Of a DNA stretch of 64,000 bases, positions 53,602-63,720 are shown piece after piece. Position 1 is the stretch's first letter; the number at the start of each line of letters is the position of its first letter. The position numbers and the translations under genes were made by a program. The notes beneath the pieces are model-generated. The model searched no databases. It saw only the letters and a program-made list of their open reading frames with translations, and was not told where the DNA came from. The DNA comes from Taxillus chinensis (lineage: Eukaryota > Streptophyta > Magnoliopsida > Santalales > Loranthaceae): assembly GCA_023512835.1 (NCBI GenBank), contig CM042087.1, forward strand, positions 20,403,260 to 20,467,259, read 5' to 3'.

Positions 53602-55400
53602 ATCATGGGCATATGCCCGACCGCTCCTGGTCTCCTTTTCTGCTGCGGTGGCTCCCTAGACAATTTCACAACTGTAATTCCATGGGACTGCTTTGTCTGT
53701 CTTGTAAGGAAAGGGGCAGGAACACGTATGGTGAGAGGCGTAATCCGATGAGGCAATTGCAGGATTTCTGGAGTCTTAACATTCAAGACAAGGGGTGTTG
53801 GCACCCATGACGGTTTGTATGACATGTCTCCTTGGATCATGTGGCTTTGACTGTCTATCTCTTCCTTGGAGAATTCGATCATCCTCTGGTCCATGAGTTT
53901 TTGCACCACCTCGGAGAACTCACTACATTCTGCGATGTCATGTCCCCGCGACATCTTGTGATAAGGGCATTGTTTTTCCCCATCTGTTCCTTTTCCTGCC
54001 TCTAGCGTGTCTTTAGCAAGTATATAGCCATGTTCCTGTAACAGAGTAAACAAATATGTTTTTTCCATTTGTACTTGGGAGACCCTCTCCAGCCGTCCTT
54101 CGTTCTCGACACTAGCAACATTGTTAGAGTGTTCTGGGAGAGGATTGCTGTTCACATTTGGCGTCCCAGTTAGTACAAAAAAGTCTAGCCACTTTGCATC
54201 CTTCAATGCCTGAACCTTCCTCTTGAATGTTATACAATTTTCAATATCATGTCAGCCCCACCTACATGATATTCACATCTGGCATCTCGCTTATACTAGG
54301 CCGGGGGAGGAGTCTTTATTTCTCCCAAGGGTATAGGGGTTACCATCCTTGCCTCTAAGAGCTTATGGTATAATTCCGCATAAGTCATTGGAATTGGATC
54401 AAACTCTTGTCGTGGTCGACGAGAAGCCTGATTCGCTCCTGCTTGCTGGGTCTGGGCCCTCGGTTGCCCCTGTCCTTGGAATAAGGCTCCTCGTCCTTCC
54501 TGAGTTGCTGGCTTTAGTTGTTCTGGGTATGGCGCTCTCGGATTAAATGAGTTAGATACCATTGAATATGGAAACGAAACCCCTCCTTGCGGTAAGTATG
54601 GCATGAATTGGGGAGGTGGTGCAGGTGCAGCATAGGCAGCTACCGGTGACCCTCTATAGCACCCTAGTGCTTGGTAGAATGTTGGTTATATCGGCGGGTG
54701 CGATGGGTATACCAGGTTGGTTTCATTTTCCTTCTTTTTTGCTGGTGGTTGAAACCGTTTTGATGCCTCAGCCACATCACCCTTTAGCTTTCCTCCTTTA
54801 ATTCCACTTTCTACACGTTCACCAAGTCTGCAAAGCTGTTGGAGACGTTACCTATCAACTTCTCGTAGTATACGCCTTTTAGTGTATTGATAAAAAGAGT
54901 GGTGAGTTCTCTTTCAGTAAGGGGAGGTTGGACCTCCACAGTAGTCTCTCTCCATCTTTGTGCATAATCTTTTAAATTTTCCTCGAATCCCTTTTCCGTG
55001 GACTACAGTGTTAGTCGATCCAGTGCCAGCTCGGTGACATGTTTGTATTGTGCCAAGAAGGAAGTAGCTAATTCTTTCCATGTCTTGATGTGGCTTCCAT
55101 TTAGCTGAAAGTACCAGCGAAGGGATGCCCCAGTTAGGCTTTCCTGGAAACAATGCATGAGGAGCTTGTCTTCACCAGCATAAGCAGCCATCTTTCGACA
55201 GTACATGGCCAAATGTGTCTTTGGACACCGGGTCCCGTTGAACTTCTCAAACTCTGGCATTTTGAACTTTGGTGGCAGCACCACTCCTGGCACTAAGCAT
55301 AAGTCTTGCAGGCTAGTTATACCATAGCTGTTAATGCCCTCTACGGCTTTCAATCTTTCCTATTGACGTCTCAGAGCGGGAGACTCCATGTTTTCCTGGG
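53568..55400 (-). pseudogene. Gag (Ogre-like)
   Basis: Open 55353-55003: LPPKFKMPEFEKFNGTRCPK, AYAGEDKLLMHCFQESLTGA and WKELATSFLAQYKH, the conserved Ty3 Gag core. 54604-54296 is Pro/Gln-rich and contains PRQEFDPIPMTYAELYHKLL. 54206-53568 holds the zinc-finger-like CPYHKMSRGHDIAECSEFSE and MDQRMIEF, characteristic of Ogre-like gags. Breaks lie near 55000, 54610 and 54290. The leading part (55400-55740) has several stops. Confidence 0.87.
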
Positions 55401-55990
55401 GAACTGGGGATCCTACTGCTTTCCATTACATTTCTTGGTGCTGGCATAGTGAAGTGAGTTTGATTTGGGGTTGGAGGTTGTGCCATAGCAGGATGGTATG
55501 TGGGTGCTTGGCTTGGAGCCAGGTTGGGCGACTAAACGGCCTCCTGTCCCTGTTCTTAGTGATGATTGGTAGTTCCCCCTGTCGGAATTCTTCCTCTTTC
55601 TTCAGTCAACTTTGTGAGCATTTCCATTATGGCAGACATTTGCCCTTGTAAGGCTTGTTGTGACTGTTCCAAACCCTTGAGTCTATTCTCTGTTTCATCT
55701 GCCATTGGCTGTGGCTGTGGTATTTGATTGCGCCGAGATCTGAGATTGTAAGAGTGCGCAATCCTGGAGAAATTCTGCTACCGACCTGGGTGCAAGGCAA
55801 TTTTTACTTGATTTTCAATTTTGATATGCATGTATGCGTGAATGACTATGCGAAGAGTTAGAGAAGCAAATAACTTTATTTCAAACAATTTCAAACAAAC
55901 GTGCAGAAATGCCATGCAGATGAGAGCTATGGCTACATGATCTTAAGGCACACTTCCAGTCATCTCCTAAGTAGCACGGTGCCTTTTCCT

Positions 55991-57354
55991 CTAAGGTGGT
56001 CGCTTGCCAGCTTCCTCCCTCTGCTTCAATATGATCTCGACCTGTTTTTCTCTCAACTGCAACCGTCGGAGAGCTCCTTCTAGAGATGTTTCCAACCTTT
56101 GGATTTGCTGCCTGAGGTTTTGATTCTCCTGGAGGATAGCCTTCATGTCTGAAGTTAGCTGTGGCTTGTGTTGTGCCCTCCAGGATATGTATGCGGGATA
56201 AACACCAAGTTTTGGGCTATTGGGTTGGATCTTGTGTGGGGTGGACCATGCCTGATACATCTGTTTTCCTTTTTCTGCAAGCATGGTTCTGTTGTAGGTG
56301 AAGTCACAATCTTCCATGCTAAATAGCACAGGGATAATCTGATGATGCCCAACTTGTCTTCCACCCTGTAGTGGTGCATATGCAGTTCCTCCCCAAGGAC
56401 CTAGGAGTGGGACCCAATTATAGTCCCCACAGCTATATGTCATGGAGACCACTGGCATCCAAGGAGCAGTCTAGGTAATGTCAGCTTCTGTGAGGTTTTC
56501 TAACTTCCTTTTCCAGCTTTCAAAGTCTTTAGGTAGGTTCCACTTGCTGAGTAGAATATCTAGTAGTGTTGTGGCTGGTACTTGATAAACAACAGGGAAA
56601 CGATGAATACTACAAGGGAAATGACCTTGCAACCAGGTATATAGGAGAGGTAGGCACCCCATGAACTGTGCCGAGCCTTTACTCCTCAGATAAGTAAGAG
56701 ATCGAATGGTTTCGGCCAAAAAAGTAGGGTCACATCCTTTGAGCACCTGCTGGACCAAATCTACAATTGCTCCATCGATGTGGGCCGGTATCCTCAGGAA
56801 AATGACTAGCCCATATATAACTAGTGTCAGCAATTTGTGTGCCCCTACTTCTGTTGCGGTCTGTATCATTTCTTTGATTGTTGCCCATGGAAGATATTCC
56901 CGACCACCATAGGTTGTAGCCGCCGGGGAGTCCCATACTGGCTTTCCCATTATCTCAGCAAAGGCCCTTCGACATGATCTTCTGGGCTCCGGTAGATAAA
57001 TCTTCATTTTGTTTTCCACGGGGATATCCAATAATCTTCTGTATTCTTCTATTGTGGGAACAAGATCTATGCCGTTGAAGTCAAAGCACCTCCGTCGAGG
57101 CTCCCAGAAATATATGGCTGCCCTAAGCATATCCTTATCGGCTAGTAGCTCGGTCACATGGAGCAAATCCCCAAACTATTGTATATATATGCTTTTCCTT
57201 TCGTCTGAACACTGCTTCCATATTGTCTGTACCTCCTTAGTGTAGTCTAGCTGATCTTCTATGATAATATGTTCTACTTTGTGGGCTTCTTCTGGGGGAA
57301 AATCTCCAAGGCGAAGTTAGATGTCCCCCGATGCTTGGGCCACCACTGCGACAG
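55991..57354 (-). pseudogene. ORF1 (Ogre-like), plant-mobile-domain-like
   Basis: On the minus strand an upstream piece (LRLGDFPPEEAHKVEHIIIE, about 57320-57180) is separated by TAG near 57178 from open frame 57166-56471: FDFNGIDLVPTIEEYRRLLD, LPWATIKEMIQTATEVGAHK, LVIYGLVIFLRIPAHIDGAI and FPVVYQVPATTLLDILLSKW. After TAG (near 56470), 56458-55991 continues: MTYSCGDYNWVPLLGPWGG and a coiled coil LQENQNLRQQIQRLETSLEG. An ORF before gag with this sequence style is the Ogre/TatIV-V mark. Its function is unknown; similarity to plant mobile domains is from memory. Confidence 0.8.
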
Positions 57355-58087
57355 CCTCTTTATCCTGAAGGCTTTTTAGGAGATGACTGAAGGTTGCGAT
57401 GCATATATGAATGTCGTGTTATGCATGATGACAGGTTAGGATGGTAGTTAAAACAAATCAGGGCGAATAAACAGGATAAAGAATAGACCAATAGTAAGGC
57501 AAATAAGATGTGCAGGGGATGACTTATGGACTACCCTACAAAACAAAGGTTAGCACATGGCATGGAATGAGCAAACAACATGTGGGTCAATGCCCCTGAT
57601 GGGCTTCTATTGCTACACCTATCTTATTCGTTGGTTGCCAAACTTCCTCAATAGAGGGCTCCGTATACCACAGAATTCACCGGAGGGGGATCTTAAAAGG
57701 ATGTGCCTTAAAAGAACCTTAAGCTTGAGTGAGGAGTCCGAGGCCCCATTGCGGATAATGATCAACGCGCTGGGGACCGTACTGAACCTCGCTAACCTAA
57801 ATTGTGCTAAACCCGGGTATAGGGTTATGCATGGATGCAACAAGTATGGAAAGCAGTAAATCACAACTATCATGGTAGTTAAAGCGTATAAATAAATCAC
57901 AGTTTAAAGATAAACGACAACTAGAATGGCAATTAGATAAAAAAAATAAGTAAACCACAATTATATCTAGAAAAAAAGCAGCTTATCACGACAGCTAAAT
58001 ATATACAACAGTACAATTAAAATAACCTCCTAATCCTAGTTCTAGACCTAACTCTCTAAAGTGTGTAACTCCCCAGTAGAGTCGCCA
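57355..58087 (-). other. Leader and primer-binding site of the Ogre-like element
   Basis: No coding domain in 57355-58069; the plus-strand open frame 57557-57859 has no recognisable motif. The primer-binding site is TGGCGACTCTACTGGGGA on the minus strand at 58087-58070, two bases from the LTR. It resembles primer sites of Ogre-like elements, but I could not assign the tRNA with confidence. Confidence 0.75.
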
Positions 58088-58089
58088 GT

Positions 58090-60830
58090 TGTCATCACTG
58101 GTTTTCGTCCAGGCCCGTTTGGGGTGAGCTCAAACTAGACCATTGGTGAGAAATTTAGAGACGCCATCAACTGTTTTTAGGGTACAGTTGGATACCCTCG
58201 ACTTTGAGTAGTTTAAAGGTATGGTCTGCGTTATCAGAGAAGGGTTCGGGAGTTGGTTACGTGTAGGGAAGGGTTAGCACTCCTACAGCGCCCTTTCGGT
58301 ATCTATTTTCGGAGGAGGAGGTTTTCTATTTTATTTGCACTGCCACGATTGGGTTAGATTTCCTAAAAAAGTCTATGATTTTTATTTAGCTAAGTTATTT
58401 ATGAAAATCATGATTAAAATGGATTTACCCTAAATTTCTAAAGGGCATCCTAAAAGTTTTGGTTTTTTGTTTGAAGTGGGGAATGAGATCCTGGGGGTTT
58501 GTTTTGGTTTTTGGTTTTGTTTTGGAAATTGAAGTCCTAAAATGGAAATATATTTTTTACTTTCCTTTTTTTGGTTTTTGTGTTTTGTTAAAAAAACGTT
58601 TTGTCTTTGTTTTTGTTTTGTTTTTTTGATTTTTGTTTTTTTTTTGTTTTTTTTCGTTTTTGGAAAAACATTTTGTTTGTTTTATTTTTTTTTTTGTTTT
58701 TTTGTTTTGGCAAACCTTTTTTTTTTTTTGATAACCCAAAGTCACGCTTGTTACAAATGCACATCAAAATAATGAACACATAAAAATAAACGTGGAGTGT
58801 GTGATTATGACATCCATAAATAAGCAAAAATAAAGCCACTCTTTTTTCTTCTTTCTTTTCATCTCTTTTTTATTTATCTATTTTTTTTGCGCTCCCCTTT
58901 TTTCTAGCTTTCTCTCTCTCTTTTTCTCTCTTTTTTTTCTTTACCTTTTCTTTTACTGTTTACATATTACAAGTATAACAAAATACACAAAACAAACCAG
59001 CAAAATAGAAATGATTACAACACTAAAAGAGAGGAAACAAAAATAAAACGAAATACAAATAAGTGAAAAAGGAAGAGAAAACAATAAAAAGGATAAGTGA
59101 ACCAACTTTAAAGATCACCACGTCCGAGTTCTCCTGTTGGCGTCGGTAGTGCTGGACGAACCTCCAAATTCAATGGAAAGCTGTGAACCCGTGCCTGTGC
59201 AGTGCGCCGAAGCTTACTCGGAGTTTGAAATTGACCCCGAAGGTGAACTGGAAGTGGGGAAGGATTGGAGAAAGGCTCATGGAATTTTTTTTGGATTTTC
59301 GTGGTTTTTTTAGAGAGAGATTGGAACGAAGACTCCTGGGATTTTCTTTGATTTTCGTGGGTGTTTAATCTCTGGACTAGGGCGTTTTCTTAGGAAGGAG
59401 CTTGGGCCTTTTTTGATGTGAGGACTTTGGGGAAAAGAAAGAGCTTGGGCGTAATCAGTGTCTGGGTATAATCTGGGCGTTCTCTCAGAAAGCTTTTGGT
59501 CGTCTGAACTCTGGGTGTTCTCTCTGGGCGAAAATCTGGAAGCAGATATTTTTTGTTGAACTCTGGGGTGTTCTCTGGTTTTTTTTTTTTTGCAGAAGTT
59601 TCCTTCTTTTTTTTTTTTTTGGATAAGGGAGCTGGGTATGAAAAAATGGTAAAAGGGTTTTTCGTCAGAGATGAGGGGTCTCTATGTGTTTCGCGTGGAC
59701 AGGAGACTGAATTTAAAGGGCTGGTAGAATTTTGGCTGGACTGTCATTAATTGCTACATTTAATGCTCTATTATGAATGCAGCGTTTTTAATTGCATGTT
59801 CTGTGCGTTGTCGGATGGTTTGGCGACCTGCACCTCGTGATTTGTCCTTTTTATTTTTTATTTTAGCACATGTGACTGACAAGCGTTGAAAAAACACTTC
59901 TGTCAGATGGCCAGCGCATGAAAAACAGGTCTCGTGACTGCATAGGAAATAGTTGGCAGAAATGCATCCAAACAGCGAAGGTCAAAGGTCAATAGGGCCA
60001 AAGTGTCGGCAGGTTGAAGGTCAACGGTCAACGGGTTGAAGTGTCGGCAAGGTCGAGGGTCGGTGGGTCGAAGGTCAATGGTCAACGGGTCGAAGGTCAA
60101 TGGTCAATGGGTTGAAGGTCAAGAGTCGAAGGGTTGAAGGTCAAGGGTCAAAGATCCGTGGGTCGTAGGTTCGTAGGTCGTGGGTCGAAGATCCGTGGGT
60201 TATAGGTTCGTAGGTCGTGGGTCGAACCTCGTAGGTCGTGGGTCAATGGTCAACGGGTCGAAGTGTCAGCAGGCTTACAGGCTTCGAGGCTTCGAGTCTT
60301 CAGGGCTTCGAGGCTTCAAGTCTTCGAAGCTTCGACCTGCCGACACTTCGAGGCTACGAGTCAACTTTTAATTAGCTTTTTACCCCCACCCAAAATGCGA
60401 AAATGGACGACCTTTTGGGGATTGTTTAGGAGGGCCCGTATTTGCTTAAATAGATGTTTTGGAGAATTTTGAAGGATCACTTTTCGGGCAGTTTGACCAG
60501 GGGCATTGACCGTCTTTTGGCAAGTTTGACTTTTTCCAACGAAAGTTGTTTTGACCATAACTTCTTCATTTTAAATCAGAATTGAGCTCGGTCAAGTGCG
60601 TTACTCTCCAAATTTCATCCCCTATCACCTGACGTTGATCTTGGGGCATTTTAGGGGCTGGCAACTGAGGTTATCAATTTTGGGTTTCCCGGTTAATGTT
60701 AATGCATCCATCTTGTGCAAATCGCAGGGAATCTCTAAGGACCTATTCAATAAGGTATATGGCATGGGCAAAAAGGCATATATATCAAATGAGGTTAGTA
60801 TGTCCAACCCGGACAAAATGGGGTCCAACA
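58090..60830 (-). repeat. 5' LTR of the Ogre-like element (2,741 bp), uninterrupted
   Basis: Plus strand from TGTCATCACTGG to GGTCCAACA. It serves as the reference for reading the broken 3' LTR. It includes T-rich tract 58560-58735 and a regulatory word array at 59979-60350. Relative to the 3' LTR it has small indels in T-runs and one extra stretch near 59520-59560. Confidence 0.93.
59979..60260 (-). promoter_or_regulatory. GGTCAA (TTGACC) array in the Ogre-like LTR U3
   Basis: I count 13 copies of GGTCAA in about 280 bp, often paired as AAGGTCAATGGTCAACGG. In element orientation this is TTGACC, the W-box recognised by WRKY factors. GGGTCGAAG words are interspersed, and CTTCGAG/GGCTTCGA words follow to 60350. 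The array is missing from the 3' LTR because of the deletion at the Athila-like junction. WRKY control is inference. Confidence 0.65.
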
Positions 60831-60877
60831 ATGAGTATTTTGTCTTGTATGGATGCGGAAAGGTTGTAGCTTGTGCG

Positions 60878-60956
60878 ATCAAAACTACGTCGTTTTGATG
60901 TTGGGTTTCACTTAATCAAAACTACGTCATTTTGATGTTGTGGTGTCTATATAAAG
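60878..60956 (+). promoter_or_regulatory. Core promoter of solo LTR D
   Basis: Palindromes ATCAAAAC-N6-GTTTTGAT at 60878-60899 and, with one change, 60915-60936 (37 bp apart), then TATATAAAG at 60948-60956, a TTTAGGGTT word and a GA tract (61013-61066). The U3 of this LTR is 43.7 kb away in the window because of the Ogre-like insertion, so promoter and upstream sites are physically separated. Confidence 0.72.
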
Positions 60957-61016
60957 GGGTTCAGGCTTAGGTTTAGGGTTCTTTGGTTTGTTTTGCCGTT
61001 GCAGCCGCCGCATAGA

Positions 61017-61059
<43 letters not shown>

Positions 61060-61548
61060 AGGGAGGGAACCTCTGGATCGTTGCCGTGGTGGTTCGCGTG
61101 GGCGGACAGTGTCTAGCGTGGAGGCAGGAGCAGAAGGACACTTGCAAGATAGGGGTTCTGTCTTCTTGTACCTAATTTGGGGTTAGGCCCTGTGATGAAT
61201 GAACTGTTAGATATCATTCTTGTTGTCATATTATTTATATGTAAATTCATATAGGTGTGACCTCTATATGAATGTTGGCCTTCAATGGCGTGTTGTTTGG
61301 ATACATGTATTTATGCCTGTCAAGTGTTTGAGATTATGCCTTTGAGGCCACACGTGTCAATTGTTTGAGAGTATGCCTGCGAGGCCACGCATGATATGTG
61401 TTTGTTGTTATGCCTGAGTGACTGTGCATATTATGTGTTTGTTGTTATGTCTGAGTGACTGTGCATATTATGTGTTCGCTGTTATGCCGGAGTGACTGGA
61501 CCTATTATGTGTTTGTTGTTATGCGTGAGTGGCTATGTGTACTGTTTT

Positions 61549-61650
61549 GTGGAATCTGGTGGCTGTGGAAGCCCGGGACTGTTCTTGGAACCCGGTGGCT
61601 GTGGAAGCCCGGGACGGCCCTTGGAACCCGGTGGCTGTGGAAGCCCGGGA
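61549..61650 (+). repeat. 35-bp minisatellite, about three copies (LTR D)
   Basis: The unit contains GGTGGCTGTGGAAGCCCGGG and is the reverse complement of the unit at 11200-11335, as expected from the opposite LTR orientation. It lies in the same relative position of the LTR. Confidence 0.9.
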
Positions 61651-62704
61651 TTGCTCATGTGCTAGCCTGTGTGGCTCTGGACCTGTTATCCTGTGTGGAT
61701 GTGGAAATGATTGTATTTGCTGATGTGGTTTGTTATTACGTCTGTTAAAATAATTTGTATCACGACACTGCACTAGTACACATGACATGTAGATGCTAGG
61801 AGCATGGGATGGTTGGGGAGACATGATCCCTACTAAGCCGTGGTTGCTCACCCCTCCTACCGTGTTGTTTTCTTTACAGGGACCTACAAGCATTAGGTGG
61901 GGACACCAAGGTGGAAGACCTACTTGTGGCTTTGCGTACTGTTATTTGTGTTTTGTTGTTTCTGTGAGAGTTTTGTAACCGCGGTGGGGAGATATTGTAA
62001 ATGAGGAGTTAAATGTAATAAAAACATGTTTGGACACGTTTATAATGGTTTGTACTTAATATATATATATATATATATGATTGTCTCTGAATTTTTGTTG
62101 TGGAATGTATGGTGTCCTGAGTGGGCATATTCTATCCTAACCCGTTTATCCAAACTCGGGTAAAGGGAGGGTCACGTTCCGGTCTCATCGGGTTGGAAAT
62201 CCGGGGTGTGACATCCCTCCATGTCACGCCCGTTTCCAACCCGAGGAAACCGGTGTGACTCCCATTCACCCACACGGAGGGCAAAGGGGTTGGATTCTTG
62301 GATGCCAAAACAAGTCTAACAATTACAATAAATCAAACAAGCCACATCTTTATTGAATTCCATATATCAAAGGTTCACAAAACAACCATGTTCCTTATTA
62401 CAATTCAATCCTTAGTACATTTCCCACCCTGGGGTTACATAAATCATAAAATTACATTCTGAAATAAACAATAAAATGGAGATGGTCTTCCACTTGGTGT
62501 TCCCACCTAACGCTGTAGGTTCTGTAAAGAAAACAACATGGTAGGAGGGGTGAGCAACCACGGCTCGTAGGGATCATGTCTCCCAACCCGTCCCATGCAC
62601 TGATATCTACTGCCTTGTGTACAAGTGCGTGTGTGATACAATTATTCCACCAGATATAGTTACGGGCTATGACGACAAACACAATCATACATGGGCTGGT
62701 ACTA

Positions 62705-62885
62705 AACACTCCCGGGCTTCCACGGCCACCGGGTTCCACAAAACGGTCCCGGGCTTCCCACGGCCACCGGGTTCCACAAAACAGTCCCGGTTTCCCGACC
62801 ACCGGGTTCCACAACGGTCCCGGGCTTCCCGGCCACCGGGTTCCACAAAGCAGTCCCGGGCTTCCACGGCCACCGGGTGTACAAG
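62705..62885 (-). repeat. 35-bp minisatellite, about five copies
   Basis: Units contain CCCGGGCTTCCACGGCCACC followed by GGGTTCCACAA, GC-richer than at 11200-11335. Copies differ by 1-3-base indels, so the period wobbles between about 32 and 36. Overlapping frames on both strands are repeat artefacts. Confidence 0.88.
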
Positions 62886-63496
62886 CAAACACGCGGCACA
62901 CATGGCCATATAGGCATAACATCAAACACTTAGTATGTTAGTCACACGGGAATAACATCGAACACTTAGCATGCTATATCCACAAGCTCATAAACTCGGC
63001 CACACAAACATAATCTAACACACTTGGACGTGCGTGGCCTCACGTTACCTCAACACATAACATGCACGGCCTCACGGGGCTTTACCTCAAACACATAGCA
63101 TGCACGGCCTCCCGGGTATGTCAAACACGTAACATGCACAGCCTCCACGAGGCTAATGTCACACTGACATGCACAAACCACCCAACCTCGAAATCACACC
63201 AATACGCCTTGAAGGCCAACATCCATATAGGGGGTCCACCTTATGGATTACATATGTATATATAAACGGTCTGACCAGAATGCGCCTGGGACCCTAGGAC
63301 GGAAGGAGGGATTAGGAAGAACAGAACCCTACCTTAAAGCGGATCTTCCTTGCTCCCGCCGGGGGGGTGTCTCCCCCCGCAAGATGCTCCGGCAGCCCAA
63401 GAGCTCCCCTTCCCTCTCTCTCTCTAGCTCTCTCTCTCTCTCGGCCGTGCGGGCAAAGGGACACAAAGGAACCCTAAACTCGAACTCAAGCCCTCC

Positions 63497-63720
63497 TTAT
63501 ATAGACACCTCCACATCAAAACGCGTGGTTTGATTAAGTAAACCGGGATCAAAACGCGTAGTTTTGATCACACAAGTTAGCACCTTTCGCACCCTATAGG
63601 CCAAAATACTCGGAATTTCACATGGTCCTTTGGAGAAAGATCATTAGAATGACAAAACCAAGGGAACCGTGCAAAAATACACTGCACGCCAATTTGCCGC
63701 CAATTCCCCAATTGGCGTGC
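63497..63720 (-). promoter_or_regulatory. Promoter region of the terminal Tekay-like LTR
   Basis: TATATAAGG on the minus strand at 63506-63497. ATCAAAAC...GTTTTGAT-type palindromes lie at 63515-63534 (20 bp, decayed) and 63548-63568 (21 bp, centre GCGTA). Upstream is an inverted repeat, GCACGCCAATT (63684-63694) and AATTGGCGTGC (63710-63720), whose loop contains a partial second copy of the left arm (GCCGCCAATT) followed by CCCC. Confidence 0.68.

Larger units (their letters stand above)
17111..60830 (-). mobile_element. Ogre/Tat-like Ty3 retrotransposon, complete ends
   Basis: TSD ATGAG at 17106-17110 and 60831-60835. The 5' LTR is 58090-60830; the 3' LTR begins at 17111 and ends at 46745, broken by two younger elements. 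Internal order on the minus strand: primer-binding site (58087-58070), ORF1 (about 57354-55991), gag, protease with G-patch (53601-52318), RT (51932-50719), RNase H plus a second archaeal-type RNase H and integrase (50718-48676), noncoding sequence with a 29-bp array, and polypurine tract (46762-46746). An extra ORF before gag and a second RNase H are hallmarks of the Tat/Ogre group. Without the nested elements it would be about 16 kb. Confidence 0.92.
16722..62213 (+). mobile_element. Solo Tekay-like LTR D, split by the Ogre-like element
   Basis: Two pieces, 16722-17110 (starts TGTAATGACCCG) and 60836-62213 (ends GGGGTGTGACA), together form one LTR of about 1,767 bp. Flanks are the perfect duplication TCCCT at 16717-16721 and 62214-62218. 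With no internal region between its ends, it is a solo LTR that was the target of the 43.7-kb insertion. It is closest to LTR B: an inverted repeat at 16995-17022 (TGCACGTCATAT, GGGG, then one mismatch) and twin promoter palindromes at 60878 and 60915 with TATA at 60948. Confidence 0.93.
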
